Below, one piece after another: positions 36,385-48,000 of a DNA stretch of 64,000 nucleotides. A model generated the notes under the pieces. The model did not search any database, was not told the DNA's origin, and was given only the letters and a program-made list of their open reading frames with translations. Every line of letters begins with the position of its first letter. Within the stretch, counting starts at the first letter, position 1. Made by a program: the position numbers and the translations under genes. Source of the DNA: Acanthopleura granulata (taxonomy: Eukaryota > Mollusca > Polyplacophora > Chitonida > Chitonidae); the NCBI GenBank assembly GCA_016165875.1, contig JABBOT010000080.1, positions 14,042,133 through 14,106,132 on the forward strand, written 5' to 3'.

Positions 36385-36815
36385 ACATTCCAGCTAACTA
36401 TACACCAACACTGGGTTTGTCAAATACCTAATACTTCGCAAAGATGATGAAATAACTCCATATGATCCTAATCGATGGCCAGTATAAACAACGTGGATGT
36501 CACCACCATTTGCCTGACTCACGTTCAATATACCAACACTCGTACACTCGTACCATGGAAAGAACCGTTATGTACACAGCAGATGCGTGCCAGCTTGGAG
36601 GCCAGACAGAACACTCAGTCAAGACTTTCAATTCGGATTTTTCGATAAGAGTTTCAAAGCAAACTCGCCATAGATGTTGCATGACGCCGAAGCGGCTATA
36701 GAGACTCGTAGCTTGCACAAGTACGTGCTGCTCACAATACCGTCAGATCTTAACTTCCCCAATCCGGCCATCATGCCATGCCTTCTAGATTTAGACAAAA
36801 CCTGTTAACATACCA
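36385..36815 (+). repeat. R4 dispersed repeat, copy 3
   Basis: Shared blocks: caacactgggtttgtcaaata, tcgatggccagtataaaca, gaggccagacagaacactcag, actcgtagcttgcacaagta and gctgctcacaataccgtcag. It is the closest match to the 21-kb copy over its full length (about 430 bp). Confidence 0.65.
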
Positions 36816-36949
36816 CAGTATGAAAGTCAGCCTCCCTCCCTCTTTTACATTTGCGGGACTGGAGGTGGGGTGGGGGGACAAATATGTATATACATGTGTA
36901 GATTCATTTCGCAGCTCCTGGTACACACTTAGAAAAGAAGGCGCATCCA

Positions 36950-37245
36950 TTGAACCTTTAGAGGTTCCATGTCTTGCTTCTGTGGTGGCGCCCTGTAAAG
37001 TTCCATATAGAACCTTATTAGTATGGTTCAGTTTAGCACCCCATATGAGATGTTCCAGGTTGCACCCTTAAACTTCAATATATGCACCTTGAAATGTTCC
37101 GTTCCAAAACCTTTAAGGGTTCTAAGGTTTTGCCTCTGTGGTGACACCCTATAGTTCAATATTGAACCTTAGTGCCAGGGATCCATATAACACCCATAGA
37201 AAGGTTACGCATTGCACCTCAAGGGTTCAGTATGATCCATTTAGC
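36950..37245 (+). repeat. Tandem pair, 156-bp period, rich in short inverted motifs
   Basis: The phrase tgtggtggcgccctgtaaag at 36981 returns as tgtggtgacaccctatag at 37137. Each unit is dense in ggttcc/ggaacc-like words (gaaccttt, aaaggttc, aagggttct, agaacc), so each could fold into several hairpins. A related stretch lies at 40,355-40,500. Confidence 0.6.
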
Positions 37246-37600
37246 TTTCAGACCAGCACAATGTAACTTACAATTCTTTATCACTGGTTCAGTTCAGTGA
37301 AAACAACCCGTAAGACTTCCTTTGGCCACTTCCGACATCTTTAATTTCGATTCTTTTGCAGAAGTATGTACCACAAACAACAGACCACATTCCAAAATTC
37401 AATAGTGAGAAGGAACACATATTTTCTACTTCATGTACCTTAATATTACTCATCTTTGTGGAAGTGTTGCTGTAGTATTTCACTGACATTTGACTATCAA
37501 TGTCCCTGATCACAAAACTAATTTTCAGGTTTTACAATGAATAAGTCCGAATCACATGTATCCTGGGTACATGACGCTTTATCATATTTTATTAGAAAAT

Positions 37601-37790
37601 AAATGTACATATGTAGCAAGGTGCCATACATAAATGTACACATGTAACAAGGTATCATACATAAATGTACAAACGTAACAAGGTATCATACATAAATGTA
37701 CAAATGTAACAAGGTACCATACATAAATGTACAAATGTAACAAGGTATCATACATAAATGTACAAATGTAACAAGGTATCATACATAAAT
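37601..37790 (+). repeat. 31-bp minisatellite, 6 copies
   Basis: The unit begins aaatgtacaaatgtaac and continues aaggtatcatacat. Six copies sit head to tail with few differences (variants in copies 1-4). A long minus-strand open frame across it is only a product of the repeat. Confidence 0.9.
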
Positions 37791-37799
37791 GATTCAGAT

Positions 37800-40350
37800 C
37801 TTGTAGAAACATTTGGTGTGAAAGAATATAGTCCAATATAAATGTTTAAGTGTTGATTAGTTTTGTTGGCATATTGTTTTTTTCTTTGTGATTTTAATGT
37901 GACGGTAAGCGTGAAAATAAAGTACATGTATGCACGAGATGAGAGGGCATGAGAAACTGTCCTAGCTTTTATTTTCGTATTTCAAACATTTCTGATACCA
38001 ACACGACTGGAATGTTATGATAAGTTTATCTCAGCTTCTCCATGCACACTTTTAGCAAATATCACAGAATAAATCTTAATTTGTTTCTGTACTCTTTAGA
38101 ATTTTCCACACCCTGGACATACATGTCAGAATGGTTAGAAAAGAGAAAACCGAAAGTTCTTTTGGCGAAGGTCAAAATGGGTTGTTATTGTTGTGAAGAA
38201 GTCATCATTCCAATAGATACTAGGTACTTGGTTCCTGCAATGTAAAGGTAAATCTCTCATATATGTGTACCAAATAATAGGAAGCTATTTTAGTTAACAT
38301 GATACTGAGACAGAATATGTCAGTGTTAACTTTTTTTGCTACATCTCCTAAATAAACTGTACAGAATTCACTGCATTAGTGACAAGAAATTAGAAAGTCA
38401 GTTACAGTTTTGATTTATCATACATTGATGCATATATTTATTTTTAAATTTGGTTTCATAGATATGTTCGTTACCGTTCATGTTTGTACACAAAATTTCT
38501 GGAATGAGGAGAAAAGGTTAAACACTAATGTCACACACAGCTCTCATTCTTTCAATATAAGTCGATGTAGCCCATTTCTGGAAGCGGGGTGAGGAAGGTT
38601 CACATACGTGAAATGTTATATTTTTTATCTGTATATTAACTCCCCCCCCCCTAAATTTCTGACGAGTTAGAACAGAAATAACTTCCTCTACGATCCCTAT
38701 TTCACACAACACAGTAAGCTTACACCAAGAATTTGCCATTTTAGCTTCATTACGGACGCAGGCCTCCTTCATGTTTCCTAAGAGATTCAGTCACAGCCAC
38801 GGTTTCACTGTTTTACTTCTTGAAGACCTTCTGTAGGGCTTAAAGATACATTTTCCCAGAAATCAGCTTTCTTTCCACATTTGAGGGGCATCCCAAGTTT
38901 TGTTCTTTATGTTGGAAGAAGCTGCAAGTATTCATCATTCATAAGATTAGTGTATATAAAATGGAAAATAAGTGTGGGAATATGATACACATGAAAAGTA
39001 TTAAAGTGTTTTCATCAGTTTTTTTACTTTCCTAATGCGCATCCTGCTTGTACCATATCATCATACCATGTGCAAACTTAAGCAAAAGTAAGCTTGCCAT
39101 TAATCTGACAGGCAAGTTTAACTGAATTTGACGTTGAGTATTGCACTGCAAACTTTGCAAGTCACCAAATATATCTCAGTAAGCTAATGGCCAACATTCA
39201 AACCATGAGGGAGATTGGCATGAGACAAACTTAATCAAATCCAGATTTGTACTGATAATATCACTACTGTGCACTATTTAGAGTGAACATATTAATTTTT
39301 AAAAATATCTTTCAAACTATATTAAACTTAGACACATCAGCGCTATATGGTCTTTTACACTTGTTTTAAACGACAGTGATCACAACACTTAGTCTACATC
39401 TGAAAGAAACTTGTCACATTCTCACAAGGAATGGTAAACAAGAAAGAAATAATAGAACATTTAAAATTGTATTTTTCTGCGCAAGGAAAATAAGCATGAC
39501 TGTGAGAGCACTTTTATAACAACAAATCAACGTTGCTTCCATGTGAGTAAAACTCAGACAGATTTTCTGCTTTAAATACGTGATTGTTAAAGAAGTAGAA
39601 CTGAGCATTAACATTTGTGACGGGACTTCCGTCGATGGTAGATGAACAGACACTCATGGCGGTGTTGAAGGCATTGCATAGGCAGTCACACACAATTCAG
39701 CCTATTTCGTGGATTTTATGTGTCTGTGACATTTGAGACTATGCGTGGGCTCTAGGGCTTTTCCAAGTGGAGAACACAGAAAAAATATTAGAACCGGGTT
39801 CTACACTGGGCTGTTGCCGAAGTCTAATATTAAGAGATAAACATGAATGGCCGTGCCTTTGTTTGTCTACCGTATGACGCGTTCTGCTCATGCGCAATTA
39901 TGTGCAAAACGCAACCGCTATATGGCTTATTTTCATTTCCTCTTTGTTTCTTAGACAAACGTGCTGCCACAATTCCTCGCGCTGTAGCCTTACATCATAT
40001 ATACCTAAGCAAAATCATAACCAAGTTAACACCTGTAAAAGGACTTCAGGCTTTATCAATGAAGTAAACATGCAAAGGATGTTACTTGTTCATAACAACA
40101 ATTATTTCTTGAAAACTTCTTTTCAATCTTACCTTCACTTGTCCCGATGACACCAAATCTTATTATGTGGAATTCACGACCGCTGCCTCTCCATGGCGTT
40201 GACCACATACACGAGATCATTCAAACGATGGTGTTAACTTTCTAATTTAAATACGAAATTCAGATGAAATCATCTTCAAACTTATTTTGGAGTATGGGCG
40301 TGGAAAATTTTATTTTTCTTCCTGTATGTCCAGAATTCTGGACTTGTTTG
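37800..40350. other. No gene seen
   Basis: A 67-codon frame at 38042-38245 (TPWTYMSEWLEKRKPKVLLA, then CYCCEEVIIPIDTRYLVP) is the only stretch that looks a little protein-like. It has a tctttag just before the TPWTY part and ends in its own stop. I do not recognise it, and at this length chance is likely. A C10 run lies at 38642-38651. Confidence 0.3.
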
Positions 40351-40354
40351 AAGG

Positions 40355-40505
40355 GTGAAGGTTCCACAGTAGAACCCTACCCTCGATCACAGAGCCTTCA
40401 CACAGAAGAAAGCAAGTCTACAGAGGATAGCAGCCAAGCGTTCAGTATAGGACCACAAGGTTCTTTACAGTACCCTGAGTGAACCCTCTAAGTGTGTACA
40501 CTCTT
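40355..40505 (+). repeat. Diverged relative of the 36.95-kb ggttcc-rich repeat
   Basis: Words such as gaaggttccacagtagaaccc, aaggttctttacag and gtgaaccctctaag recall the 156-bp repeat. It directly precedes the 50-bp minisatellite. Confidence 0.35.
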
Positions 40506-40514
40506 CTATGTAGA

Positions 40515-41080
40515 CGTGTGCAGACAATACATGGAATCTCCAACTGATTGTTTTCCTATTCATATGTGTGCAGACAATACATGGAATCTCCAACTGATTG
40601 TTTTCCTATTCATATGTGTGCAGACAATAAATGGAATCTTGAACTGATTGTTTTCCTATTCATATGTGTGCAGACAATACATGGAATCTCCAACTGATTG
40701 TTTTCCTATTCATATGTGTGCAGACAATACATGGAATCTCCAACTGATTGTTTTCCTATTCATATGTGTGCAGACAATACATGGAATCTTCAACTGATTG
40801 TTTGCCTATTCATATGTGTGCAGACAATACATGGAATCTCCAACTGATTGTTTTCCTGTTCATATGTGTGCATCCAATACATGGAATCTCCAACTGATTG
40901 TTTGCCTATTCATATGTGTGCAGACAATACATGGAATCTCCAACTGATTGTTTTCCTGTTCATATGTGTGCAGACAATACATGGAATCTCCAACTGATTG
41001 TTTTCCTATTCATATGTGTACATCCAATACATGGAATCTTCAACTGATTGTTTTCCTATTCATTTGTGTGCAGACAAAAT
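40515..41080 (+). repeat. 50-bp minisatellite, about 11 copies
   Basis: The unit starts cagacaatacatggaatctc and continues with caactgattgttttcct and attcatatgtgtg. Starts fall exactly every 50 bp from 40521 to 41071. Most units are identical or differ at one to three sites. Variant sites (catcc for cagac at 40871 and 41021, cctgttc at 40821 and 40921, tttgcct at 40771 and 40871) recur in separate units, as expected for recent amplification or exchange between units. A period of 50 is not a multiple of three, so it is not a coding repeat. Confidence 0.95.
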
Positions 41081-41539
41081 GACGCATATATATCCACAAG
41101 CATACCACCCATGCGCATTTCAAGAATTCACTTGGAGAAAGAAGAAATATAACATCACCTTCAAAAAACCAAAACTGTGGCCTACTCAGTTTTTTTTCTT
41201 ATCATTAAGGTGAACTACAGTACGGGTATGCAGGCCCTTATTGTCATTCATTTTGGCTGTTTTTTTAACTTATGCATTGTAAGGGGAATAGTTTAAAATC
41301 TTCTTCCTGTTTTTGCAGAAAACTGTTTTACATCCTATTGTTTCAACATCACCTTCAAGCTGTTTTACATCAAGATGATTTTTTTTCGCGAAATTCTGGA
41401 TTTTTTTCATTGACTTTCTCAATTCTTTCATTTGACAAAAGGGTATGGCTTAAAATCATTAAATCAATTAAATCTATATTTCTTGTGCTTAATTTAATTT
41501 TGTGATTAAATTATTCAGAGTTGAGGCAAACTTTGTTTT

Positions 41540-42640
41540 TGTGGCACGATGATTCTGTATGCCAAAGAAAAAGTGCAAGAGTGACAGTCTTACACAATTG
41601 AATCTGTGCAGCTGATATATTTACCAGACGACAATGCGCCATGGCATAAAAAAGATTCAATGCGATCAGTACATTTATTTCAGTTGTTTTCTAAGTTACA
41701 GAATAAATTCATTAACAAAAACAAAAGGCTCATTCTTTCACAAGATGGCAAATGAGTACGCAACCCCGTATTGTGTAAATGTATCCTTACATGAAAATTA
41801 AAATGTCTCGTGTGCTTGTCATAATGGATAGATTTATGTTCTGATTTGAATGATTCAAATAATTTTTTACACATATAATTGTTCATCTAAACTGCAAGAA
41901 AGCTTCTTTGATGTTGGAAATACATGCATAGGTGCATCCTCAAGTCCCTGCGCAATCATGTTCTACGCAAGCACGCTATCCAGGCATCATTCTATGTCAT
42001 TCTTTTACAAATTTTCTTAGGTTTCTCAGGTACAATTTTTTTACAGATTGAACCTATAAAGATATACTAATATTCGCTTTCATGTGTGTATAGTCCAAGT
42101 TTACTTTAGATGATCACCGTGTGAAACAGACAAATGTGGTTGATCGATTTTTATGCAAGGGCGTTTAGAGACTCAAGGTGCATTTTAAACAGAATAAAGG
42201 AAGTCAGCTGCGCTCTACGTAAGTCCATGCAACAAAGGTGACACAGAATCCAATGGGTTGTATATGTCCCTCTCCAAAGATCCGCGTGCAGTGGATATAT
42301 ATCTAACTATGGCCAACTTATACAGTCGCTACATCCTCGGAAGTGTTTTTTACATGCATTTAGAATAATTGATTGTTTTTTACGGAGCTAGTTACGGAGT
42401 GGTGAAGAGACTTGTTCATAAATCGCTAGAACACACGAATTTTATATCAGTTACATTTTGCCAATGGCACACCGAGATCTGTGCAATTTCAATGGCACAC
42501 ACTGTCGCCTTCATTGCACAGCATGGCCAACCCGTCGTGACACGTTAGAATTTAAAACATCTGTTTCACTTGCTTTCGGATTGTATTAATTCCTTTCCAA
42601 GTAGGTAGAGAGGGCACAGCTTAGATGCGACGCGTTTGTC
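41540..42640 (+). repeat. R5 segment, copy 3
   Basis: It matches copy 2 over tgtgcagctgatatatttacc, a gatgttggaaatac block, the gctatccaggcatcattc block, gacaaatgtggttgatcgat and gcaagggcgtttag. The region matching the short open frame of copy 2 is stopped here. It is followed by the tacgtgttttcatatttcc block and a short R4 piece at 43,085. Confidence 0.55.
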
Positions 42641-43084
42641 AGGTGGAAAAACACAGAAGAGAGCAACGTGTTTAAGTCAAAATGTGGCTATGTATCCTCT
42701 GACGGCGGAAAATCATCATATCCTGGACAACAAAACAGCGCAGTCCTTCCACACAGTGTTTGTCGCAGGTAACAACAGAAAATACCGTAACAAAATTCAT
42801 TTGTTTGTCATTGTTATACGTCAATTTACTGCTTCTGATATAGTTTCTGTATGTAGGTTTTCTTATGTATATACAATAATGTATGGGTTGGTGTGGCTTT
42901 TCTTTCTTTTTTTTTCTAAATTCCTGACAAAAAAATAAAATTTCAAGATGCCATAAAAATGGCATTAGTGTGAGCGCCTACGTGTTTTCATATTTCCGAT
43001 GCTGCTAAAAGACTGATTCCAGTGACATCCGATTACATACTGGGAGCTTCTAGTGTCAGGTATCCCAACCACTGAGGAACCAAC

Positions 43085-43200
43085 AGTGATTTATGAAATA
43101 CCTACTTGCCAAAATCAATGGCCAGTATAAACAAATCGCTGTTCTTGGCTGCCGTCATCTTTCTCTTGACCCATAATTAGTATACACTGGTTTCATACGA
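43085..43200 (+). repeat. R4 dispersed repeat, 5' fragment
   Basis: It shares gaaatacctac, aaaatcaatggccagtataa and cttgacccataattag with the left part of R4. The right two thirds are missing. Confidence 0.5.
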
Positions 43201-43869
43201 AAGAAGAGAAACATTTTTATTCAAAAAAAATTTTTTTTCTAAATTCTTTATAAAACAAATCAGATCTCAAGATATAACCTAATGGTTTTTGAGTGTTTAG
43301 TAACAGGTTAGCCAGTAATGAAATCAAACAAGTGAATCAAATCGTGCACAACCATAGCCGAATAAAGGTAGTCTACAAAGTCGTTGATGTCATATGTAAC
43401 ACACTCTGGAGTAATACCCTTATGAAGAATAAATTCTGCTAAATGCAAGTGTCCAAAACGGCACTTTTTAGTTTATTTGAAACACAACAAGGTTAAAAAA
43501 ATTAAAGCCAGGGGCGTTGCAAATTGCATGGAATTTCCTTCAATCTGCCAAAGACGAACAATATTCTTTCTGATATCAGAAAGCGGAATTCCTATATCAG
43601 GTGTATGCAGGACAGCTTTAGTCCCTCTGTGTGGAACTCTTTCGAGAAAGAGACTATAACTTGAAGAATAAGAATGCGCGTTCAAACCCACTTCCCGCTG
43701 GATCCGTAGCGGTTTTATTTGAAGATATTTCTAAAGGTTTTGGCGACGTACGAGGATTAAAGCCAGGTTTCGTCAACACATATATTTGACAATGACGTAT
43801 GGCGTGAAAATAATCAAATGAAATCAAAATTACTTCCTCCCTGGTCACATTATTTGTGAACAAACCATG

Positions 43870-44300
43870 CTTTGATTCTGTGTGGAAGTAAGATGTCTAC
43901 GGATGACAGTTATACACATTCTAATCTGTACAGCTGGTTTATTTCCCAGGGACCAATACTCCATGACACACAATAAAATGAAATTAAGTTTGATGTGATC
44001 TTTCTATTTCTTTTAGATCAATTTTTTTCAAATTTGATTTTCAGTTAAAGCATCATATCATCAACGCCCCCCCAAAACTATAATTTTCCGTGAATACGGT
44101 GGGTTTAATCAAATAACTGAGTCCAGCATCACGTGTTTTAAAAGTGTCCCTACATGACAATCAAATTAAAGCTTTTCATTTTCTTGTCTTATAATGGATC
44201 GTTTCATGATTTCATCTGAATGATTCCTAGGAAATAAGGTCAGTTCGCCCATTCTGTAGGAGTTTTAGTTTCGTTCACACATGTCACTGACTATCTTTGA
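43870..44300 (+). repeat. R5 segment, copy 4 (left part only)
   Basis: The phrase ggtttatttcccagggaccaat matches 33,580 and 41,625, and gtccctacatgacaatcaaa matches 41,780. Similarity fades after about 44,300, just before the signal-peptide ORF. Confidence 0.5.
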
Positions 44301-44477
44301 ATAAGCTAAAATATGCAAATATGTACGTTCATTTGGTCAAACGACACACGAATTAAGCTAATATCTACGTCTGCTAACTGAGTCAGCTTCATGGTAGCAA
44401 TCATCGTATTTGATTGTAAATGAGGTCTGATTGCTGATTGCTGGATACGGCATGCCGCAAACGGTCGAGAAAACAAA

Positions 44478-44606
44478 ATGAAGTTTGCAACGATTTCCTT
44501 TACCGTGTTCGTTTTTGTGGCTTACAACGTCAACGCCCAAAAAATTAACCTTGCTGGTTGTTCAGAGTTGATCTTGTTTCATCTAATCTGTAGGAAGGGA
44601 ATATAA
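44478..44606 (+). CDS. Short ORF or first exon with signal peptide
   Basis: ATG at 44478 in good context (aaaatga) opens a 42-codon frame starting MKFATISFTVFVFVAYNVNA followed by QKINLAGC. Positively charged start, hydrophobic core and small residues before a likely cut after VNA are a textbook secretory signal. The frame then runs to SELILFHLICRKGI and a TAA at 44604-44606. It could be exon 1 of a longer secreted protein, with a weak donor near ctg-gttgtt (44555-44558), or a remnant. R2 begins about 35 bp downstream. I do not recognise the product. Confidence 0.35.
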   Translation: MKFATISFTVFVFVAYNVNAQKINLAGCSELILFHLICRKGI

Positions 44607-44639
44607 AGACTACAGCATGCATAGAGAATAAAACCACAG

Positions 44640-44870
44640 CAGCGACGATAGTGTGATAGTGGGCGAATGGTCACACATTACCGATGAAACCCGGAATCTT
44701 GTCAGTTGACCTCAAGTAGGGTTTTATTTAAACAGTTGAAGTTTAGGAGAAGTAACAACTTACACTCCCCTAGTACCATAACCAGACAGAATTAGTTAGA
44801 GAAACTGCAGTAATATTAAATGGAATATACTACACGTCACTGATCCAGAATTACGTGAAACGAACACCAA
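44640..44870 (+). repeat. R2 repeat, single copy
   Basis: It shares cagcgacgatagtgtgatag, tggtcacacattaccgatga and tcactgatccagaattacg with the R2 copies at 14.9, 50.1 and (inverted) 55.5 kb. Confidence 0.65.
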
Positions 44871-44936
44871 AAATCGGGATGTCTGCACTAAAGCTTAGAA
44901 TCAACAGGCTTGTCAATTGCTCAGAAAAATGGTAAT

Positions 44937-45062
44937 TATTTTCTCTGGACACTCTAGTTAGCTCTACCTGCATGTAAACTCCTGAACGCCGTCGCCTCAG
45001 TGAAAATAGTTTTACTACGGCACTAAACGCCAATGAAATACTTAAAAATAAATAAGTAAATG
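44937..45062 (+). repeat. SINE fragment, weakly preserved
   Basis: It shows gaacgccgtcgcctcagtgaa, then tactacggcactaaacgcc and aatgaaatacttaaaaataa, matching the SINE 3' body with the aaataaataag tail. Divergence is high. Confidence 0.45.
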
Positions 45063-45099
45063 AGAACGTGATAAAAGTTATTTGTGCTTCCATTCCTTA

Positions 45100-48000
45100 T
45101 CACGCATGTCATTAAGAACACCCGTAAGTACGTAAGTAAAGCAAAAAAAATGTGAGAAAGTTTCATCAGTTTCATCAACGCATTACCTGCCCTGAACGAA
45201 GTCACCTGTATGCGATTACGCCTGTTTCACATTCGGGATGTCATGATATTTGTTCGACCTTAGCTAATAGCTGGATTTACCTGTAATCCATCGATCTCTG
45301 CTTAATAGAAACCCGGATTTGAATCCAGATCTATAGTGAAGACTGTTTTTTTTCAGGTTTCTTATGCACATGATTGACTGGTAGGCGGATTAACATCAAA
45401 TCAGATAAATGCTACATCAGTTATCAATGTTAATAGTAATTCGTCAGTAACTGAGTAAGAAATTAACCGAGTTTTAAGTAATTTGCATAGTTTTCGATGT
45501 CAGCTTCGACGGTGACTTCAGACTTACGTTTTAACCTGCGTTTGCTACTTTCACGAACTAATTATGATCGTGTGGTCTACCTCTTATGCTGATTGTTAAT
45601 GCGTTGTACACCGAGGCTGTGCTTCTGGGTGTAAACTGTAGCCAACTACAAAATGATTTACTTGTGCAAAACAAAACACATCTATTGCACTATGAACACT
45701 ATCGAGTTAATGAGATCTCGTTTACTGTTAAAATTCCTTAGAAATATTTAGCTTTATAATAGACGAGGTCACAGTTCACACTTCCCTGAACTGCTGGATG
45801 ACTGAATACACAGATGAAGATCAGTTGATATCCCACGAATACAAATGACCGCCCATAAGACAGTGTTGTTGACAGCTAAATAAGCACCCTGACACACCTT
45901 CCCTTGTTACGCACACAGCAATCAGCATGTCTCGGCAAGTAGCTTTGATACACTGTGTACAGGCAGATTTTAATGAAACTTTGGGCTTACCCGTCAAATG
46001 ATACGCTTTTTTTAATCGCTAGATATAAGTGTTCAGATCCTCCGAAAAAGAGGCCATATTATCCAGTAATATTGGATGACGTACCGTTTTCATGTCCGAC
46101 TTTTTACCACGATATGGCCGCCATATTGCCAGAGTACCTTTCATTCATTCATTTTTCTCCAACGTGGCCATTAAGCCATAATCATCGATTCATACTTATT
46201 CTCTCACCGCAGAGGCCTTTCCGTAAAAATGTACATGTCAGGTACGAATTCCAGGAACGTGTTATTAGTTCCTCCTAAACTATTCATAATGTTTCCGTCG
46301 TCACCAAGGTTGATTCCTGGAGGGAAATAGACAATCAGCAAATCAGATAATACAAATAATATGATTAATATATTAGAGAAATGAGCACAGCGCAAGGGCG
46401 TGATGCAAATCCTATTTACATACAGAAATATCAAGGCTTTTAACAGGCTGTGACAGATTAACACTCATATCATAGCGGAAAAGATTAGCTTGCCTAGAAT
46501 TCGAGGAAGACATGGTTTCAGTGGAATATTTGTATTTCTGGAGAGATATGCGTGACTGCGAGGTTAACGATCGCGATAATTTTGCTATATTTACGATCGT
46601 TTATGGTGTTTAACGTGATTCGCTTTGCGGTAATTATTTTGTAAAGATTTAGATTGGGGTTCCGCTAATAAAGCAAATAGATACAAAGAGCAGTAAGTGA
46701 GTAAGTAGGAAAATAAATGAAGTGAGAACGAATACAAAAAGTATGACTAATGAAACAAGCGTTTTGTAAATAAGTGTGGAAATGTCAGTTGCAGAGTCCT
46801 GTTGACCTAACGGATTAACGCTTCTACGAAGCCAACACTCCCTGCTTGTTGGACTATTAGCTATAGTTAGAAAGAGCTACAACACTCCATAATGTAAGTG
46901 GAATATTATATTAAATGATATTTTGGATATTGCACAAGAATTATGTAGAATTTGATTTTCAAACTTAAACAGTTTTCGTTAACTTCAGCTGTTTTAGAAA
47001 TGCGTATGTTGTCAGTTTGTTGCCATTTTACATGTTAGCATTCTAATGTCTAATATGTTCTCGCCACGAAATGGCTGAAAAGCTGCCAATGTGCTGTTAA
47101 GCCCTAATCATTAATTAATTCATTCATTCATTCACTTTGCCCTGTTTCTACAAATACTGTTATTTCAAGGTATACAACGCAGCGAGCTAAAACAATTAAG
47201 GCATTTCGCTGTCCAAGTTGTGGCAAAAATTACGATGGCCTTGAATGTAAGTTCAAATTCAGCTCACACCATTGTCCAAGACGCTGGGCGGATATTGTGC
47301 TCGATGACATGATTTCTCCGACAGTCTTCTTAGTCCCCGTCATAAATACGAAAAAATGTTGAGCACGGGTAACACACCAGTTAAATAAAATAGAAAAATT
47401 ATAAATGGAAAATATGTCCAATATAGCCCACCATAAAAGTCGAACATTTGACTCTGTCATTGGCATACAAGTACATATCAATATAGTCGATATAATGCGA
47501 AACACTGCCACACAAGCACATCCTTTCGGTGATCGTATCAATTTATCCAGACATTGGTCGATCAACTGACATATTCATTGCTCTCATTTGTCAATTATTT
47601 TTCGGAAATGACCTCTATGCTTTAGGAGGGTGTGCCATCTGTCACACTAAATACCATGATCAATGAGTTTTCCGTACACAACGATTTACGGTTCGAGATT
47701 GGTCAGGGATTTCCGGAACGCACCTTTCCCGTGGGAAAGCAAAGCGGATAATACAATAAAAAGCCTGCGGAGTTTTTCCATTGATTTTTCAATAAGCGAT
47801 TTACATTTGTAGGCCTGTGTTGTTTACTGGTATGCATTATAACCTAGAGGCATGTTTATTGTGGGTTGAGCGTCGAGCGTACACTGCATGTAGCCTTGCA
47901 AATGTAACCCTCAGCAAGCTACCGAGCTAAAGGTGACACATGGAGCTATGTTGTGGAATCCGAGCATGAAGACCGCCATTCGTAGATCACTCGTGAGACA

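Noticed and set aside
37582..37836. 84-codon minus-strand frame with repeated CMIPCY / YDTLLH wording
   Set aside because: It is the translation of the 31-bp minisatellite, not a gene.
40515..41080. CRISPR array
   Set aside because: Units are contiguous and identical throughout with no unique spacers, and the genome is eukaryotic.
47230..47565. 111-codon minus-strand frame that briefly suggested a receptor transmembrane segment
   Set aside because: No conserved receptor motif could be placed, and frames of this length are expected several times by chance in this window.
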